DNA of 64,000 nt from Gelidibacter gilvus (GCF_004115975.1 NZ_SDDZ01000004.1:186001-250000); one strand, 5' to 3'. Numbered from the stretch's first letter, positions 1 through 9,061 are shown. The notes: generated by a model from the letters alone, not told the origin. Numbers and translations: made by a program.

Positions 1-1
1 A

Positions 2-94
2 ACATCGTTAAAATATCAAAGAAAAGTATCTGTAGCGGTTAAGAGAGCGCGTCACCTTGCGTTGATGCCTTATGTAGCAGATTTATTAAAATAA
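2..94 (+). CDS. rpsR: 30S ribosomal protein S18, C-terminal fragment
   Basis: Only the last 30 codons lie in the window; the frame is open to the left edge and ends with TAA at 92-94. The peptide reads TSLKYQRKV then [13 protein letters not shown], the conserved C-terminal rRNA-binding end of bacterial S18. It lies 13 bases upstream of rplI, the usual rpsF-rpsR-rplI order, so the two are very likely co-transcribed from a promoter outside the window. The fragment is too short to appear in an ORF list with a length cutoff. Confidence 0.93.
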   Translation, partial: TSLKYQRKVSVAVKRARHLALMPYVADLLK

Positions 95-107
95 TAAAAA
101 CATAACT

Positions 108-569
108 ATGGAACTTATATTAAAACAAGACGTTGAAAATTTAGGATTTAAAGACGATGTTATAACGGTTAAGAACGGTTATGGTAGAAATTTTTTAATT
201 CCTCAAGGTTTAGCGATAATGGCAACGGTTTCAGCTAGAAAAGTATTGGCTGAAAACTTGAAGCAACGTGCTTATAAAGAGAAACAAATTATTGAAGAAG
301 CTCAAAAAGAAGCTGAAGCAATAAAAGCATTGGAAATTAAATTAACTTCTAAAGCTGCTGCTGGAGCAACTGCTGGAGATAAGATATTTGGTTCAATAAC
401 CAATATTGACTTGGCGAATGCATTGAAAAATGCAGACATTATTGTTGATAAAAAATATATCGCCATTACAGGTGGTAATATCAAACGTTTAGGTCAATAT
501 GATGCGGTCATCAGACTTCACAGAGATGTTACCGTTGATATGGTTTTTGAAGTTATTGCAGAATTATAA
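108..569 (+). CDS. rplI: 50S ribosomal protein L9
   Basis: This is a structural protein of the large ribosomal subunit that binds 23S rRNA near the L1 stalk. At 153 aa it matches the usual 147-150 aa of the family. The N-terminal domain has the family signature (VKNGYGRNFLIPQGLA, about residues 21-36). A long charged connecting helix follows (about 45-80), then the C-terminal domain (about 85-150). The ATG at 108 gives the canonical start MELILKQDVENLG. It follows rpsR by 13 bases and is followed by a strong intrinsic terminator, so it is the last gene of the rps/rpl operon. Nothing is unusual in the protein. Confidence 0.97.
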   Translation: MELILKQDVENLGFKDDVITVKNGYGRNFLIPQGLAIMATVSARKVLAENLKQRAYKEKQIIEEAQKEAEAIKALEIKLTSKAAAGATAGDKIFGSITNIDLANALKNADIIVDKKYIAITGGNIKRLGQYDAVIRLHRDVTVDMVFEVIAEL

Positions 570-587
570 TTTTCAAAACAAATTTTT

Positions 588-624
588 AAAAAGCCTCAAT
601 CCTTTATTGGAATGAGGCTTTTTT
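588..624 (+). terminator. Intrinsic terminator after rplI
   Basis: A hairpin with arms AAGCCTCA and TGAGGCTT (591-598 / 613-620) is extended by CC/GG pairs towards a short loop and followed by a T-run. It sits about 20 bases after the rplI stop and ends the ribosomal protein operon. Confidence 0.85.
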
Positions 625-733
625 CATAAGTGGAAATTTACGTTTCCACAGAAAGTAGCATAATGTTATGGGGAGTTTGGGCAGAAGGAGTTTTGCACAA
701 ATACCTATCTCGACATTTATAATCTAATAGTTA

Positions 734-758
734 AGAGATTTCCGCCTTCGCGGAAATG
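734..758. repeat. REP-like palindrome (TTCC-GC-CTTCGC-GGAA type)
   Basis: A short palindrome with arms TTTCCGC and GCGGAAA around a small CTTC-type core sits just upstream of the next gene. It belongs to the same family as the CCTGC...GCAGG palindromes at about 3391-3421, 39003-39060 and 39250-39295, whose conserved outer context is GAGATT...GGAAT. Its role is unknown; it lies in the 5' leader of the gene at 772. Confidence 0.6.
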
Positions 759-771
759 AAAATACTTTGCA

Positions 772-1248
772 ATGAAATACACAAGACTCACCAAAGAACA
801 ATTTGAAGAATTGCACCAGGAATTTATTAATTTTCTGGCCGCACAATCCATTACTGCTGAAGAATGGACAGAAATTAAATCCAATAAACCAGAGGTTGCC
901 GAGGAAGAACTCGATGTGTTCAGCGATTTGATTTGGGAAGGTGTTTTAAGGAAAGTAGCTTATTTAGAACATATTTCGCCACAACAAATGCATTTGTTCC
1001 ATTTGAGGGAAAACGATATGCAACTGATTGCCATAAAATTAAAGATTGACACCGTTGACTTAACCACTTCCGAAGGTTTTGAATGGTTCAGAGCAAATCT
1101 TCTATCCGATGATGTCGAATTCCTAACCGCCAACAAAGCCTATTCAGAAGATAAAGCCCTAGACAAATTTAAGCTCATCCAACAAGGCGGCGTCATCACC
1201 AAAGGCGATCTGTATAAGTATTTTGAGAAGTTGGTGGGGAAGGAGTAG
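772..1248 (+). CDS. Conserved Bacteroidota protein, DUF6495-like
   Basis: This is a 158-aa soluble, acidic, mostly helical protein with no signal peptide or membrane segment. The N-terminus (MKYTRLTKEQFEELHQEF) and the EEELDVFSDLIWEGVL segment at about residues 43-58 resemble a family of unknown function that I associate with Flavobacteriales (DUF6495). The family name is from memory and unchecked. The ATG at 772 is the first in frame after the REP-like palindrome. The gene stands alone on the plus strand, with the rplI terminator upstream and a repeat-filled spacer downstream. No function can be assigned. Confidence 0.72.
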   Translation: MKYTRLTKEQFEELHQEFINFLAAQSITAEEWTEIKSNKPEVAEEELDVFSDLIWEGVLRKVAYLEHISPQQMHLFHLRENDMQLIAIKLKIDTVDLTTSEGFEWFRANLLSDDVEFLTANKAYSEDKALDKFKLIQQGGVITKGDLYKYFEKLVGKE

Positions 1249-1772
1249 AGTTGGAAGCACGAAGCACGAAGTTGGAAGTAGGAAGTTTGAGTTTCTTGTT
1301 TCGAGTTTCTCGTTTCTTGTTTGATGCGTTTCAAATTCAATTTCAACTTCAATTTCGACTTCAACTTCAATTTCACCGCGTTCCTTGCGCCAAGCATGGT
1401 ATTCTTTGCGGTTAACTTAAAAGGTGTAAAGAAAGAATAAAGCTTGGATATTCAAAATTCGAAATTCAATAGTCAAGGTTAATAAGGTTTACTTCGATAT
1501 TTGCTATTCAAACTTCAATATTCAATATTCAAAGTTTTTCCCCTCCGTTAAAGCTTCCCGCCTCCGCAAAAGCTGCGGACGGGCAAGCGAACAGGCAGGC
1601 TAGTTTCTTGTTTGATGCGTTTCAATTTCAATTTCAACTTCAATTTCAATTTCATTTCCCGCCTCCACAAATGCTACCCGTCTTCACTTTGTTACGCGCG
1701 GGCAGGCGGACGGGCAGGCAATTTAATCGTCATCACGAATTCTGCGAAAATCTGCGAAATCCGCGGGAAAAC
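1249..1772. repeat. Repeat-filled intergenic spacer
   Basis: No gene is seen here. The spacer holds two related blocks (about 1300-1380 and 1600-1660). Each starts with GTTTCTTGTTTGATGCGTTT and continues as degenerate runs of TTCAATTTCAACTTC. Between them is an A/T block of ATTCAATA-type words (about 1450-1530) and two GC-rich copies of a CCCGCCTCC...GCGGACGGGCAGGC element (about 1548-1605, 1660-1718). It ends with the ATCTGCG-type repeat at 1741-1774, which abuts the end of the permease gene. The same TTCAATTTCAAC words recur at 23650-23830. Confidence 0.7.
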
Positions 1773-3014
1773 CTACTCATACCGCAACGACTCCACAGGA
1801 TCCAGTTTAGCGGCCTTTACAGCCGGAAGCAACCCAGCAACCACGGCTACGATAAAAGCTATCGTAAACGCACTGAACATGGCTAGCCAAGGTGTTGAGA
1901 ATTGAAAGTTGGCGGCGGCCGACACGCCATATCCGATCAGGACACCAAGTATGATTCCAAGAATGCCTCCCAATTGACCAATAATGATAGCTTCCATGAA
2001 AAACTGTGTAGCAATAGTTTTCCTTTTGGCACCCAGAGCTTTCCGCACCCCAATTTCCCGCGTGCGTTCCGTCACCGAAACAAACAGAATGTTCATGAGC
2101 GCAATTGAAGATCCTAAAATTGTGATCATGCTGATCACCCATGCGGCAACATAGAGATACCCAGTAATGGATCCAATACGGTTGATCAAATCGTCACTGC
2201 GTTCTATTCCAAAATCGTTTTCTTCAATAGGATTTAAGTTTCTGATATTCCTAAACGTTAAGATGGCATCATCCTGTGCGCCCGCCAACATATCCTTTTT
2301 GTCCGTTTTAACACTCAAACTATAGTTGATATTCGGACCTGTAAAGAGTGTTCTGGCTTTTTGGATGGGAATCATCATGCGTAAATCTTGATTGTTTCCA
2401 AAACTCGAGCCTTTAGCTTTTAAAACCCCAATCACTCTAAATTTGGCGCCTCTAACGCTGATGGTTTGCCCAATCGGATTGACATCACTCAAAATCGCTT
2501 TTGCCAAATCACTTCCAATCACACAAAAATTAGTGCTGTTTTCGATATCAAAATAATTGAATTCGCGACCTTCGCTGACTTCTAATCCAGAGTTTTGGAT
2601 GTAGTTTTCATTGACGCCCAAAACCATTACTTCAGGATCCGATTTTTTATTTTCGTATTTCACTTCCGCAGTTTGGGTGCCCACAAAAGAAACGGAGACT
2701 TGGGTAAACGGAAACTTATATTTGTCTTCAAAATCTTTTACATTTCTATAGGATATAATCGGATTGATCTTCTGCACTTCTTTTCCGCTTTGACGTTGGG
2801 TAGTAAATTCATACCGCTGAAAGTTAAACGTATTGGCACCCATCGAAGAGAAATCGCTTGAAATGGTGTTTTCCAAAGCCGACACTGCGCTCAAAATCCC
2901 TACCAAAGCCGTTATGCCAATGGCAATGATCAAAATGGTCAAAATGGTACGTAACAGTTGGGTGCGAATGGAATTGAGGGCAATTCTAATATTCTCTCTG
3001 AATAATGAAAACAT
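1773..3014 (-). CDS. ABC transporter permease, MacB/FtsX family
   Basis: This 413-aa inner-membrane permease has the MacB layout. One N-terminal membrane helix (about residues 18-45, TILTILIIAIGITALVGIL) is followed by a large periplasmic core (about 50-270, MacB_PCD-like). The C-terminal FtsX domain has three helices (about 285-310, 335-360, 380-400) and the loop TERTREIGVRKALGAKRKTI, the family coupling motif. Such permeases pair with an ATPase subunit to export peptides, lipoproteins or drugs, or to drive cell-envelope machinery. No ATPase lies next to it, so its partner must be elsewhere. The ATG at 3014 gives a normal start. It is transcribed alone, convergent with the hypothetical gene at 772. 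Substrate unknown. Confidence 0.9.
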   Translation of the reverse strand: MFSLFRENIRIALNSIRTQLLRTILTILIIAIGITALVGILSAVSALENTISSDFSSMGANTFNFQRYEFTTQRQSGKEVQKINPIISYRNVKDFEDKYKFPFTQVSVSFVGTQTAEVKYENKKSDPEVMVLGVNENYIQNSGLEVSEGREFNYFDIENSTNFCVIGSDLAKAILSDVNPIGQTISVRGAKFRVIGVLKAKGSSFGNNQDLRMMIPIQKARTLFTGPNINYSLSVKTDKKDMLAGAQDDAILTFRNIRNLNPIEENDFGIERSDDLINRIGSITGYLYVAAWVISMITILGSSIALMNILFVSVTERTREIGVRKALGAKRKTIATQFFMEAIIIGQLGGILGIILGVLIGYGVSAAANFQFSTPWLAMFSAFTIAFIVAVVAGLLPAVKAAKLDPVESLRYE

Positions 3015-3109
3015 ATATGCTGGGTGTTCTTGTTATGGTTGAATGACTATAAGACTACAAACAGTCAATAAAGTTACTATAAATTTGAAATAAGCGGAGG
3101 TTTTTTTTA

Positions 3110-3178
3110 TTTCCCGCAGATGACGCAGAGATTCGCAGATAATTTCTGCGGAAATCTGCGCGATCTGCGGGAAAAAAA
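3110..3178. repeat. Dispersed ATCTGCG-type repeat
   Basis: A run of CTGCG-containing words in both orientations forms an imperfect palindrome that begins with CCCGCAGAT and ends with ATCTGCGGGAAA. Related copies occur at 1741-1774, 39088-39108, 39645-39690 and 53776-53822, all intergenic. No coding potential. Confidence 0.6.
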
Positions 3179-3230
3179 GTACGCGATTTCAGTCCGGAAG
3201 AAATTGACAAACGTCTTTAAATATTTTTAT
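3179..3230 (+). pseudogene. Decayed copy of the hisS 5' end
   Basis: Bases 3181-3213 match hisS codons 12-22 (3481-3513) at 28 of 33 positions. They translate as TRDFSPEEIDKR against TRDFNPEEVAKR in HisS. Weaker similarity continues for some 15 bases, but with in-frame stops TAA and TAG. The copy lies exactly 300 bp upstream of the functional segment. This looks like the remnant of a tandem duplication or of a replaced hisS start, with the REP-like element and promoter now between them. Confidence 0.65.
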
Positions 3231-3360
3231 AGACATAGCCATGCTCTGTGAATCTCCTTTTTCTCTGTGCAGGCTCTGTGAAATAGTTTTAGCTCGGAAA
3301 CATGAAGTTAGTACAAGCAATAAGCAAGCAATTTATTGGTTCAAATTCCTATAATTATGA

Positions 3361-3368
3361 TATTTTTG
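3361..3368 (+). promoter_or_regulatory. Candidate -7 promoter element of hisS
   Basis: TATTTTTG fits the Bacteroidota -7 consensus TAnnTTTG and lies 80 bases before the hisS ATG. A TTG lies upstream at 3346, but the spacing is shorter than the usual 19-21 bases. A CCTGC palindrome (3391-3421) would fall inside the 5' leader. Confidence 0.45.
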
Positions 3369-3387
3369 CAGAAGAAGTAATATTAAA

Positions 3388-3422
3388 CAAGAGATTCCTG
3401 CCTTCGCAGGAATGATAAACGA
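3388..3422. repeat. REP-like CCTGC/GCAGG palindrome upstream of hisS
   Basis: GAGATTCCTGCCTTCGCAGG followed by AATGA forms a short hairpin (TTCCTGC / GCAGGAA). It belongs to the dispersed family also seen at 39003-39060 and 39250-39295. It sits between the candidate promoter and the start codon, so it would be transcribed as part of the leader. Confidence 0.65.
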
Positions 3423-3448
3423 GATCCCCGCATGCGCGAGGAATAAAT

Positions 3449-4828
3449 ATGGCAAAAAAACCAAGCATCCCAAAAGGCACACGCGATTTCAATCCCGAAG
3501 AAGTTGCAAAACGCAATTATATATTTAATACAATCCGTCAGAGTTTTGAACGCTTCGGATTCCAACCCATTGAAACCCCTAGTTTTGAGAATTCAGAAAC
3601 CTTGATGGGCAAATATGGCGAAGAAGGTGACCGACTGATTTTTAAGATCTTGAATTCTGGAGATTTTTTGAGTAAAGCCGATCAATCTGCTTATGATGCT
3701 AAGGACTCGACGAAAATAACCCCTTCCATTTCCGAAAAAGCACTGCGTTACGATCTTACCGTACCGTTTGCGAGGTACGTGGTACAGCATCAAAACGATA
3801 TCGAATTTCCATTTAAACGCTACCAAATCCAACCGGTGTGGCGGGCAGACCGTCCGCAGAAAGGGCGATTTAGAGAGTTTTTCCAATGTGATGCGGATGT
3901 CGTCGGTTCACAGTCTTTATGGCAAGAAGTGGAATTCGTCCAATTATATGATGCGGTGTTCACAGCTTTAAAATTGGAAGGCGTGACCATTAAAATCAAC
4001 AATCGTAAAATTTTGGCCGGAATTGCGGAAGTGATTGGCGCACAAGATAAGTTGATCGACTTTACCGTGGCCCTCGATAAATTAGATAAAATAGGCGAGG
4101 CCAAGGTCAAGGAAGAAATGTTGGGGAAAGGGATTCCGGAGGCTGGAATTGACAAATTGCAACCCTTGTTTAGTTTGTCAGGAAGTTTTGAATCGCAGAT
4201 TGCACAATTGAAATCCATTTTGGAAACGTCTGAAGAAGGCAAAAAAGGCATTTCGGAACTTGAGTTTATCGATAAAGCCATTTCCGAATTGAAATTGGAA
4301 TCGGCGAGTTTGCAATTGGATGTGACTTTGGCCCGCGGACTCAATTACTACACCGGTGCCATCTTAGAAGTCTCGGCTCCAAAAGGCGTCGATATGGGTT
4401 CCATTGGTGGTGGTGGACGCTATGATGACCTTACCGGAATTTTCGGATTGAAGGATGTGAGTGGTGTGGGCATCAGTTTTGGATTGGACCGTATCTATTT
4501 GGTCTTGGAAGCCTTGAACTTATTTCCAGAAACCATCACCAATACTGTAAAAGCCCTATTCATTAATTTCGGCGATGCAGAAGCTATGGCAAGTATGAAA
4601 GCCATTAAAGAACTTCGGAAAAATGGCATCAATGCCGAATTGTACCCGGATAACAAAAAAACCGTCCGACAGTTTAATTATGCCAACAAGCGCAACATCC
4701 CGAACGTTGTTCTGGTGGGCGCCTCAGAGCTGGAGAATGGAACCTATACGCTTAAAAATATGGAAACTGGGGACCAGCAATCGGTGGATTTGAAGACTTT
4801 GGTGACGTTGTTGGGGAGTCGTAAGTAA
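3449..4828 (+). CDS. hisS: Histidine--tRNA ligase
   Basis: This 459-aa class II aminoacyl-tRNA synthetase attaches histidine to tRNA-His in the cytoplasm. The N-terminal KGTRDFNPEE and the motif 2 region (WRADRPQKGRFREFFQCDAD, about residues 129-148) are family hallmarks. Histidine motif A (ARGLNYYTG, about 294) and the GGGGRYDDL segment (about 317) are also present. Motif 3 (GVGISFGLDRIYLVLE, about 340) and the C-terminal anticodon-binding domain (about 365-459) complete it. Length is typical. ATG 3449 gives the standard MAKKPSIPKGTRDF start. It has its own promoter region and is followed by a repeat array, so it is probably monocistronic. Confidence 0.97.
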   Translation: MAKKPSIPKGTRDFNPEEVAKRNYIFNTIRQSFERFGFQPIETPSFENSETLMGKYGEEGDRLIFKILNSGDFLSKADQSAYDAKDSTKITPSISEKALRYDLTVPFARYVVQHQNDIEFPFKRYQIQPVWRADRPQKGRFREFFQCDADVVGSQSLWQEVEFVQLYDAVFTALKLEGVTIKINNRKILAGIAEVIGAQDKLIDFTVALDKLDKIGEAKVKEEMLGKGIPEAGIDKLQPLFSLSGSFESQIAQLKSILETSEEGKKGISELEFIDKAISELKLESASLQLDVTLARGLNYYTGAILEVSAPKGVDMGSIGGGGRYDDLTGIFGLKDVSGVGISFGLDRIYLVLEALNLFPETITNTVKALFINFGDAEAMASMKAIKELRKNGINAELYPDNKKTVRQFNYANKRNIPNVVLVGASELENGTYTLKNMETGDQQSVDLKTLVTLLGSRK

Positions 4829-4954
4829 TCACGCTGTTGGGTTGTTTCGCAGAGCTTCGCAGAGAATCACAGAGTTTCACGGAGAAGGTTAAAGAGGTTG
4901 AGATAATAAAGATAGACTACTTTTTATAAGGAAAACGGCAGAGTGGGCGCCGTA

Positions 4955-5725
4955 TATCTAGGTGACAGGCAAATGTCAGGGTGAGCGCAGTCGAACCCCA
5001 TTCTTATTATGAATTGTGGTTTTGCGTATCAAGCCCTTCGACTGCGCTCAGGGTTACAGGCAAGTGTCAGGGTGAGCGCAGTCAAATGTCAGGGTGAACG
5101 CAGTCGAACCCCTGTATTATCACGAATTATATTCTTGCGTATCAAGCCCTTCGACTGCGCTCAGGGTGACAGGCAAGTGTCAGGGTGAGCACAGCCAAAT
5201 GTCAGGGTGAACGCAGTCGAACCCCTGTATTATCACGAATTATATTCTTGCGTATCAAGCCCTTCGACTGCGCTCAGGGTGACAGGCAAGTGTCAGGGTG
5301 AGCACAGCCAAATGTCAGAGTGAGCGCAGTCAAATGTCAGGGTGAGCTCATTCGAACCCCATTCTTATCATGAATTGTAATATTGCGTATCAAGCCCTTC
5401 GACTGCGTTCAATGTGTCAGCCAAATGTCAGGGTGAGCACAGTCAAATGTCAGGGTGAGCTCATTCGAACCCCATTCTTATCATGAATTGTAATATTGCG
5501 TATCAAGCCCTTCGACTGCGCTCAGGGTGACAGTCCAATGTCAGGGTGAGCACAGCCAAATGTCAGGGTGAGCGCAGTCGAACCCCATTCTTATCACGAA
5601 TTATATTTTTGCGTATCAAGCCCTTCGACTGCGCTCAGGGTGACAGGCAAGTGTCAGGGTGAGCACAGCCAAATGTCAGGGTGAGCGCAGTCAAATGTCA
5701 GGGTGAGCGCAGTCGCACCCCTTGT
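4955..5725. repeat. 113-bp tandem repeat array with 22-bp sub-repeats
   Basis: Six copies of the landmark AAGCCCTTCGACTGCG start at 5031, 5144, 5257, 5392, 5505 and 5618. The period is therefore 113 bp, except for one step of 135. The 22 extra bases in that step equal one additional copy of a 22-bp sub-repeat (TGTCAGGGTGAGCGCAGTC plus AAA), which is itself tandem inside each unit. Each unit holds the 13-base inverted arms TTCGACTGCGCTC and GAGCGCAGTCGAA about 45 bases apart, so each can fold into a hairpin. No open reading frame runs through the array. It fills most of the 975-bp gap between hisS and the convergent surface-protein gene. Confidence 0.93.
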
Positions 5726-5732
5726 TATCATC

Positions 5733-5770
5733 AAAAAAAAATCGTCTACCCTTTTTAGAGAATAGACGAT
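5733..5770 (-). terminator. Intrinsic terminator of the 1049-aa surface protein
   Basis: On the minus strand, arms ATCGTCTA / TAGACGAT (5741-5748 / 5763-5770) are followed by a run of eight T. Related hairpins end the two paralogous genes upstream (9965-10002 and 11092-11130). Confidence 0.88.
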
Positions 5771-5803
5771 TAATGTTACTTGTTTGGTTAAACCTATAGG
5801 CTA

Positions 5804-8800
5804 TTATTGAATTACAACCTTTTTGCTATAACTATCCGTGCTGGTTTCTACCTGGATAACATAATTCCCAGCAGCAATATCTTTAACTGGAATTTTAAAC
5901 TCCTGTGAGTATTGAGTGTCCGACATATTCCAAGTTTTGACCGATTGCCCAATCATATTGATTAGGTGCACCTGGCGCACTTCGATACTTGAAGGTGTGT
6001 TGACGTAGATCTCTGCTGTTCTTTGCAGATACTTTACACTGACATCCTTAAACTCTTGATCAATGGATGACAAAGTAGAGTCTGTTGTAAAAACAATCGA
6101 AAAACGATCGGTGTATTGGCCAGCCTGCATTGGCATTTGGAAAGTCTTAGCGTTGATCTTGGTATAAGTATCCATTTGCGCATCATAAACAAAAACATCA
6201 ATAGGCGCATCAAAATTCTCTAAACCTGTTAAGGCGAGTTCAATATTTCCAGCAATGTTTAAAGACATGTCCAATGGATATTTTTTATTGATATCAAAAG
6301 CACCAACCCCTTGGATCACGAATTTTTTATCCTCTATGGCGAAAGAAAGATCGCTTGGGAAGTTATCGCTATTCAAGCCATCATAACCGTAGTCAATACC
6401 ATCAGTAGCCATATTATCAGGCGTGAAACCTAATAACAACGATCTTATGGCGCCTTCTGGTGTGGTGAATTCTATACGTACACGTTGAATGGCATTGGCA
6501 TTAGACGTGGTTCTTTTTTGAACCTTATCTATATTGTTTTCGGGAGTTCTTAAAAATACAGATTCTCCGTCTTTTTCTTTAGCAAAGATACGTTGGCCAT
6601 TGTTAAATTCGATATTTCCGCCTTTATCATTCACCTCTACATAAAAACCTTGTCCTACAGGAATATATTGTCCAGGGATTTTCTCTGCGTTACCAGAGCC
6701 AGCAAATCCCGATGATGTTGAGGAGCCAGCTGGAGGTCTTACCGCCGCAACTGAACCTGTTTTTACATAGTAAGAATAGCGTCCTTGATAAGCAGCAAAT
6801 ACGTGGGTTTTACCTTCTGGTGATTGCTCCCAAAATTGAAGTGCGCTGCCAGGTTTAAGAACCTTTGCATTGTCAACAAAAAATTGATCGGCATCAATTG
6901 CTGATGGATATGGATTGCCAACCACCACTGCTTGACCTGGTCCACCGACTGGCACATGGATAGTGCCATTATTAGGTTGGCCTTTAAAGGTGTAATTCTT
7001 ATCTTCAGCATTATAAGCTCCAGCACCTTTCATTAAAAAACCAAGACCAACTGGTATCGCTGATTGCTCATTAATACGCTTCCATACATTATAATCATCA
7101 GCGCGACCCTTATAAGTATATAACCAGCGTTTGCTTAAGGTTACTGCTGGTGATGTTGGGCTACCATTAATATTTGCAGTCCATAGTACTGGCAAATCAC
7201 CATCATGAAGAACACCTGCCAAGCTAAACGTTCTTGAGCCTTCAGAACCAGCAGTACTCACTGGGCTTCCCCAATAGTTATAATTGAACATATTACCAGT
7301 CCCTTGTTGGTCACGCATTAAAACACCTGTACCTGTTCCAAGAACACTGTTTTCTTTTTGAATTAATTGGGATTCACCCACCAATTCCAAAACGGCGCCA
7401 TTATTTATATTTAGATATTCTGAAACTTCTAAGCTTTGCCCGTCATTCGAATCGCTGTTTTTAACGATCAATCTTTTGGAGTCTACCAAAAGTCCAGATA
7501 ATATGATGTTCTGATCTGTTGCGGTAATATTATGGGCAATCTTTACAATATTCCATTCTATTACAGTCTTTTTGTCAATACCGATTGAGCTTGGTGTTTG
7601 TTGGTCTTTTCCATTTTTCCAGGTTTTATCCTTTGACCAATCGCCGTCTTCTTCTGTAGTATAAGGTAGTGGTGCAGATTCAAGTTGCAATTTTTTCATT
7701 CCGGTCAATATTCCAACTTTGCCTAATCCTGAATTGTCTGCCAACTTCCCAGCAGAAATATCAACCCCTTGATTCATTTGGTAATAGCCTTCTAAGTCGT
7801 TCCATTTCAAACCTGAAATATCAAGTCCAAGTACTGAACCTCGCACTGCTGTGCCGTTTTTCTCAATCTCTTGATTCATCATCTGACGGATTTGAACTTC
7901 TGTCAAACCTTTGTTCCAGATGCGGACTTCATCCATGGAGCCGTCATAAAAGTCTTGGAGTAGGTTAGCGGAGTTTCTTGTAGCGCCGAATATGGCAGCA
8001 TCACTATTAACGTTTGGTTTTGGGCCTGAGTTTTCAGCGACTAGAATACCATCAATATATAATCTGTAGGTATTTCGATTATAAGTAACCGCCACATGAT
8101 ACCATCTGGAATTATCTATTTCTTGAGGCGCTTGTATGTTGCCATCGGAATAACTAAAAGTTAGTTTTTTACCGGTCAAAGTTAAATCATAACCGTTATT
8201 TAAATTATCGCTAGTTCCACCTCTTTTTGAAATTAAGGTCTCCTTTTTCGTTGAACTCGTTTGACGTTTAATCCATAGTTCCATGCTGAAATCAGATCCT
8301 AAATTGAATTCATTACCAAAGTTGGCATAACTCTCTTTGCCATTAAAATCGATATCATTTGTTGGGACATAGTAATGGATTGTAATTTTCATTTGGTGCA
8401 CAAAGCCTTTATTTTTATTACCAGAATTATTGATAATTGCAAGTACAGCTCCAAAACTTGAATGATTTATATCACTAGATGTCCAGGTCGTATTCCATAA
8501 ATCATTCGGACCTCCGTAAGTTATATCATCATCTTTTCGCCAATTTGCACCTTCCGATTTATTGGTCTTAATAACTTCTCCTCTTTTAACCAAACTAACA
8601 ACTTCATCATTAATGTTATTCTGCCCTTGATTGTCAGCGTTTCTTTTTATGTAGAGCTCAATCCCTAGAATGACAGCTTCTGTAGGAATAGTAAAACCAT
8701 ATTCTGATGATCTTAAGTTATATGATCGCGTTGATCCATTTTTATTAAACTCAACATTTGTAGTGGTATTATTAGAGTCTGAAATACCATTAGGATTTTT

Positions 8801-8953
8801 CCAATGTTCATATTTTTTTTCACTTGTCAAAGATTCCCCTTTTCCAGCTTGCCTGGACACTTGAGTTTCTTTTACTATATTTTGTCCAAAAGACATCCCA
8901 GTAAAAAACGTTAAAAAAATAAATGGTAATAAGTAGGTGTAATGTTTCTTCAT
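5804..8953 (-). CDS. T9SS-secreted LamG-domain surface protein (1049 aa)
   Basis: A signal peptide (MKKHYTYLLPFIFLTFFTGMSFG, then Q) starts the protein. Residues 25-190 form a beta-rich domain of the type YGFTIPTEAVILGIEL...DLWNTTWTSSDINHSSFG. A LamG/concanavalin-like domain follows (about 200-365), with the YHVAVTYNRNTYRLYIDG core. Residues about 430-810 are a flavobacterial surface-protein region (NYWGSPVS, GNPYPSAIDADQF, PVGQGFYVE). Residues about 820-930 carry the QRVRIEFTTPEG...GIDYGYDGLNSD module shared with the two neighbouring paralogues. The last 80 residues are a type A T9SS sorting domain ending in YSKKVVIQ, so the protein should be exported and anchored on or released from the cell surface. 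Probable role: glycan binding or adhesion; no catalytic motif was seen. Monocistronic, with its own promoter and terminator. Confidence 0.88.
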   Translation of the reverse strand: MKKHYTYLLPFIFLTFFTGMSFGQNIVKETQVSRQAGKGESLTSEKKYEHWKNPNGISDSNNTTTNVEFNKNGSTRSYNLRSSEYGFTIPTEAVILGIELYIKRNADNQGQNNINDEVVSLVKRGEVIKTNKSEGANWRKDDDITYGGPNDLWNTTWTSSDINHSSFGAVLAIINNSGNKNKGFVHQMKITIHYYVPTNDIDFNGKESYANFGNEFNLGSDFSMELWIKRQTSSTKKETLISKRGGTSDNLNNGYDLTLTGKKLTFSYSDGNIQAPQEIDNSRWYHVAVTYNRNTYRLYIDGILVAENSGPKPNVNSDAAIFGATRNSANLLQDFYDGSMDEVRIWNKGLTEVQIRQMMNQEIEKNGTAVRGSVLGLDISGLKWNDLEGYYQMNQGVDISAGKLADNSGLGKVGILTGMKKLQLESAPLPYTTEEDGDWSKDKTWKNGKDQQTPSSIGIDKKTVIEWNIVKIAHNITATDQNIILSGLLVDSKRLIVKNSDSNDGQSLEVSEYLNINNGAVLELVGESQLIQKENSVLGTGTGVLMRDQQGTGNMFNYNYWGSPVSTAGSEGSRTFSLAGVLHDGDLPVLWTANINGSPTSPAVTLSKRWLYTYKGRADDYNVWKRINEQSAIPVGLGFLMKGAGAYNAEDKNYTFKGQPNNGTIHVPVGGPGQAVVVGNPYPSAIDADQFFVDNAKVLKPGSALQFWEQSPEGKTHVFAAYQGRYSYYVKTGSVAAVRPPAGSSTSSGFAGSGNAEKIPGQYIPVGQGFYVEVNDKGGNIEFNNGQRIFAKEKDGESVFLRTPENNIDKVQKRTTSNANAIQRVRIEFTTPEGAIRSLLLGFTPDNMATDGIDYGYDGLNSDNFPSDLSFAIEDKKFVIQGVGAFDINKKYPLDMSLNIAGNIELALTGLENFDAPIDVFVYDAQMDTYTKINAKTFQMPMQAGQYTDRFSIVFTTDSTLSSIDQEFKDVSVKYLQRTAEIYVNTPSSIEVRQVHLINMIGQSVKTWNMSDTQYSQEFKIPVKDIAAGNYVIQVETSTDSYSKKVVIQ

Positions 8954-9053
8954 AATCTGTAGGTACTATTATTCCGGCAAGAAATCCGAACATATGTTGA
9001 TAAATTTGGGTTGAAAAAACGGAAACGTGGTTAGCCGTTAACGGAGGGAAGCA

Positions 9054-9061
9054 CAAAAATA
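9054..9061 (-). promoter_or_regulatory. Candidate -7 promoter element of the 1049-aa protein
   Basis: On the minus strand TATTTTTG fits TAnnTTTG, about 100 bases upstream of the ATG at 8953. No clear -33 TTG was seen. Confidence 0.4.

Noticed and set aside
4955-5725. CRISPR array
   Set aside because: The period is 113 bp with nearly identical units and no unique spacers, and no cas genes are present.
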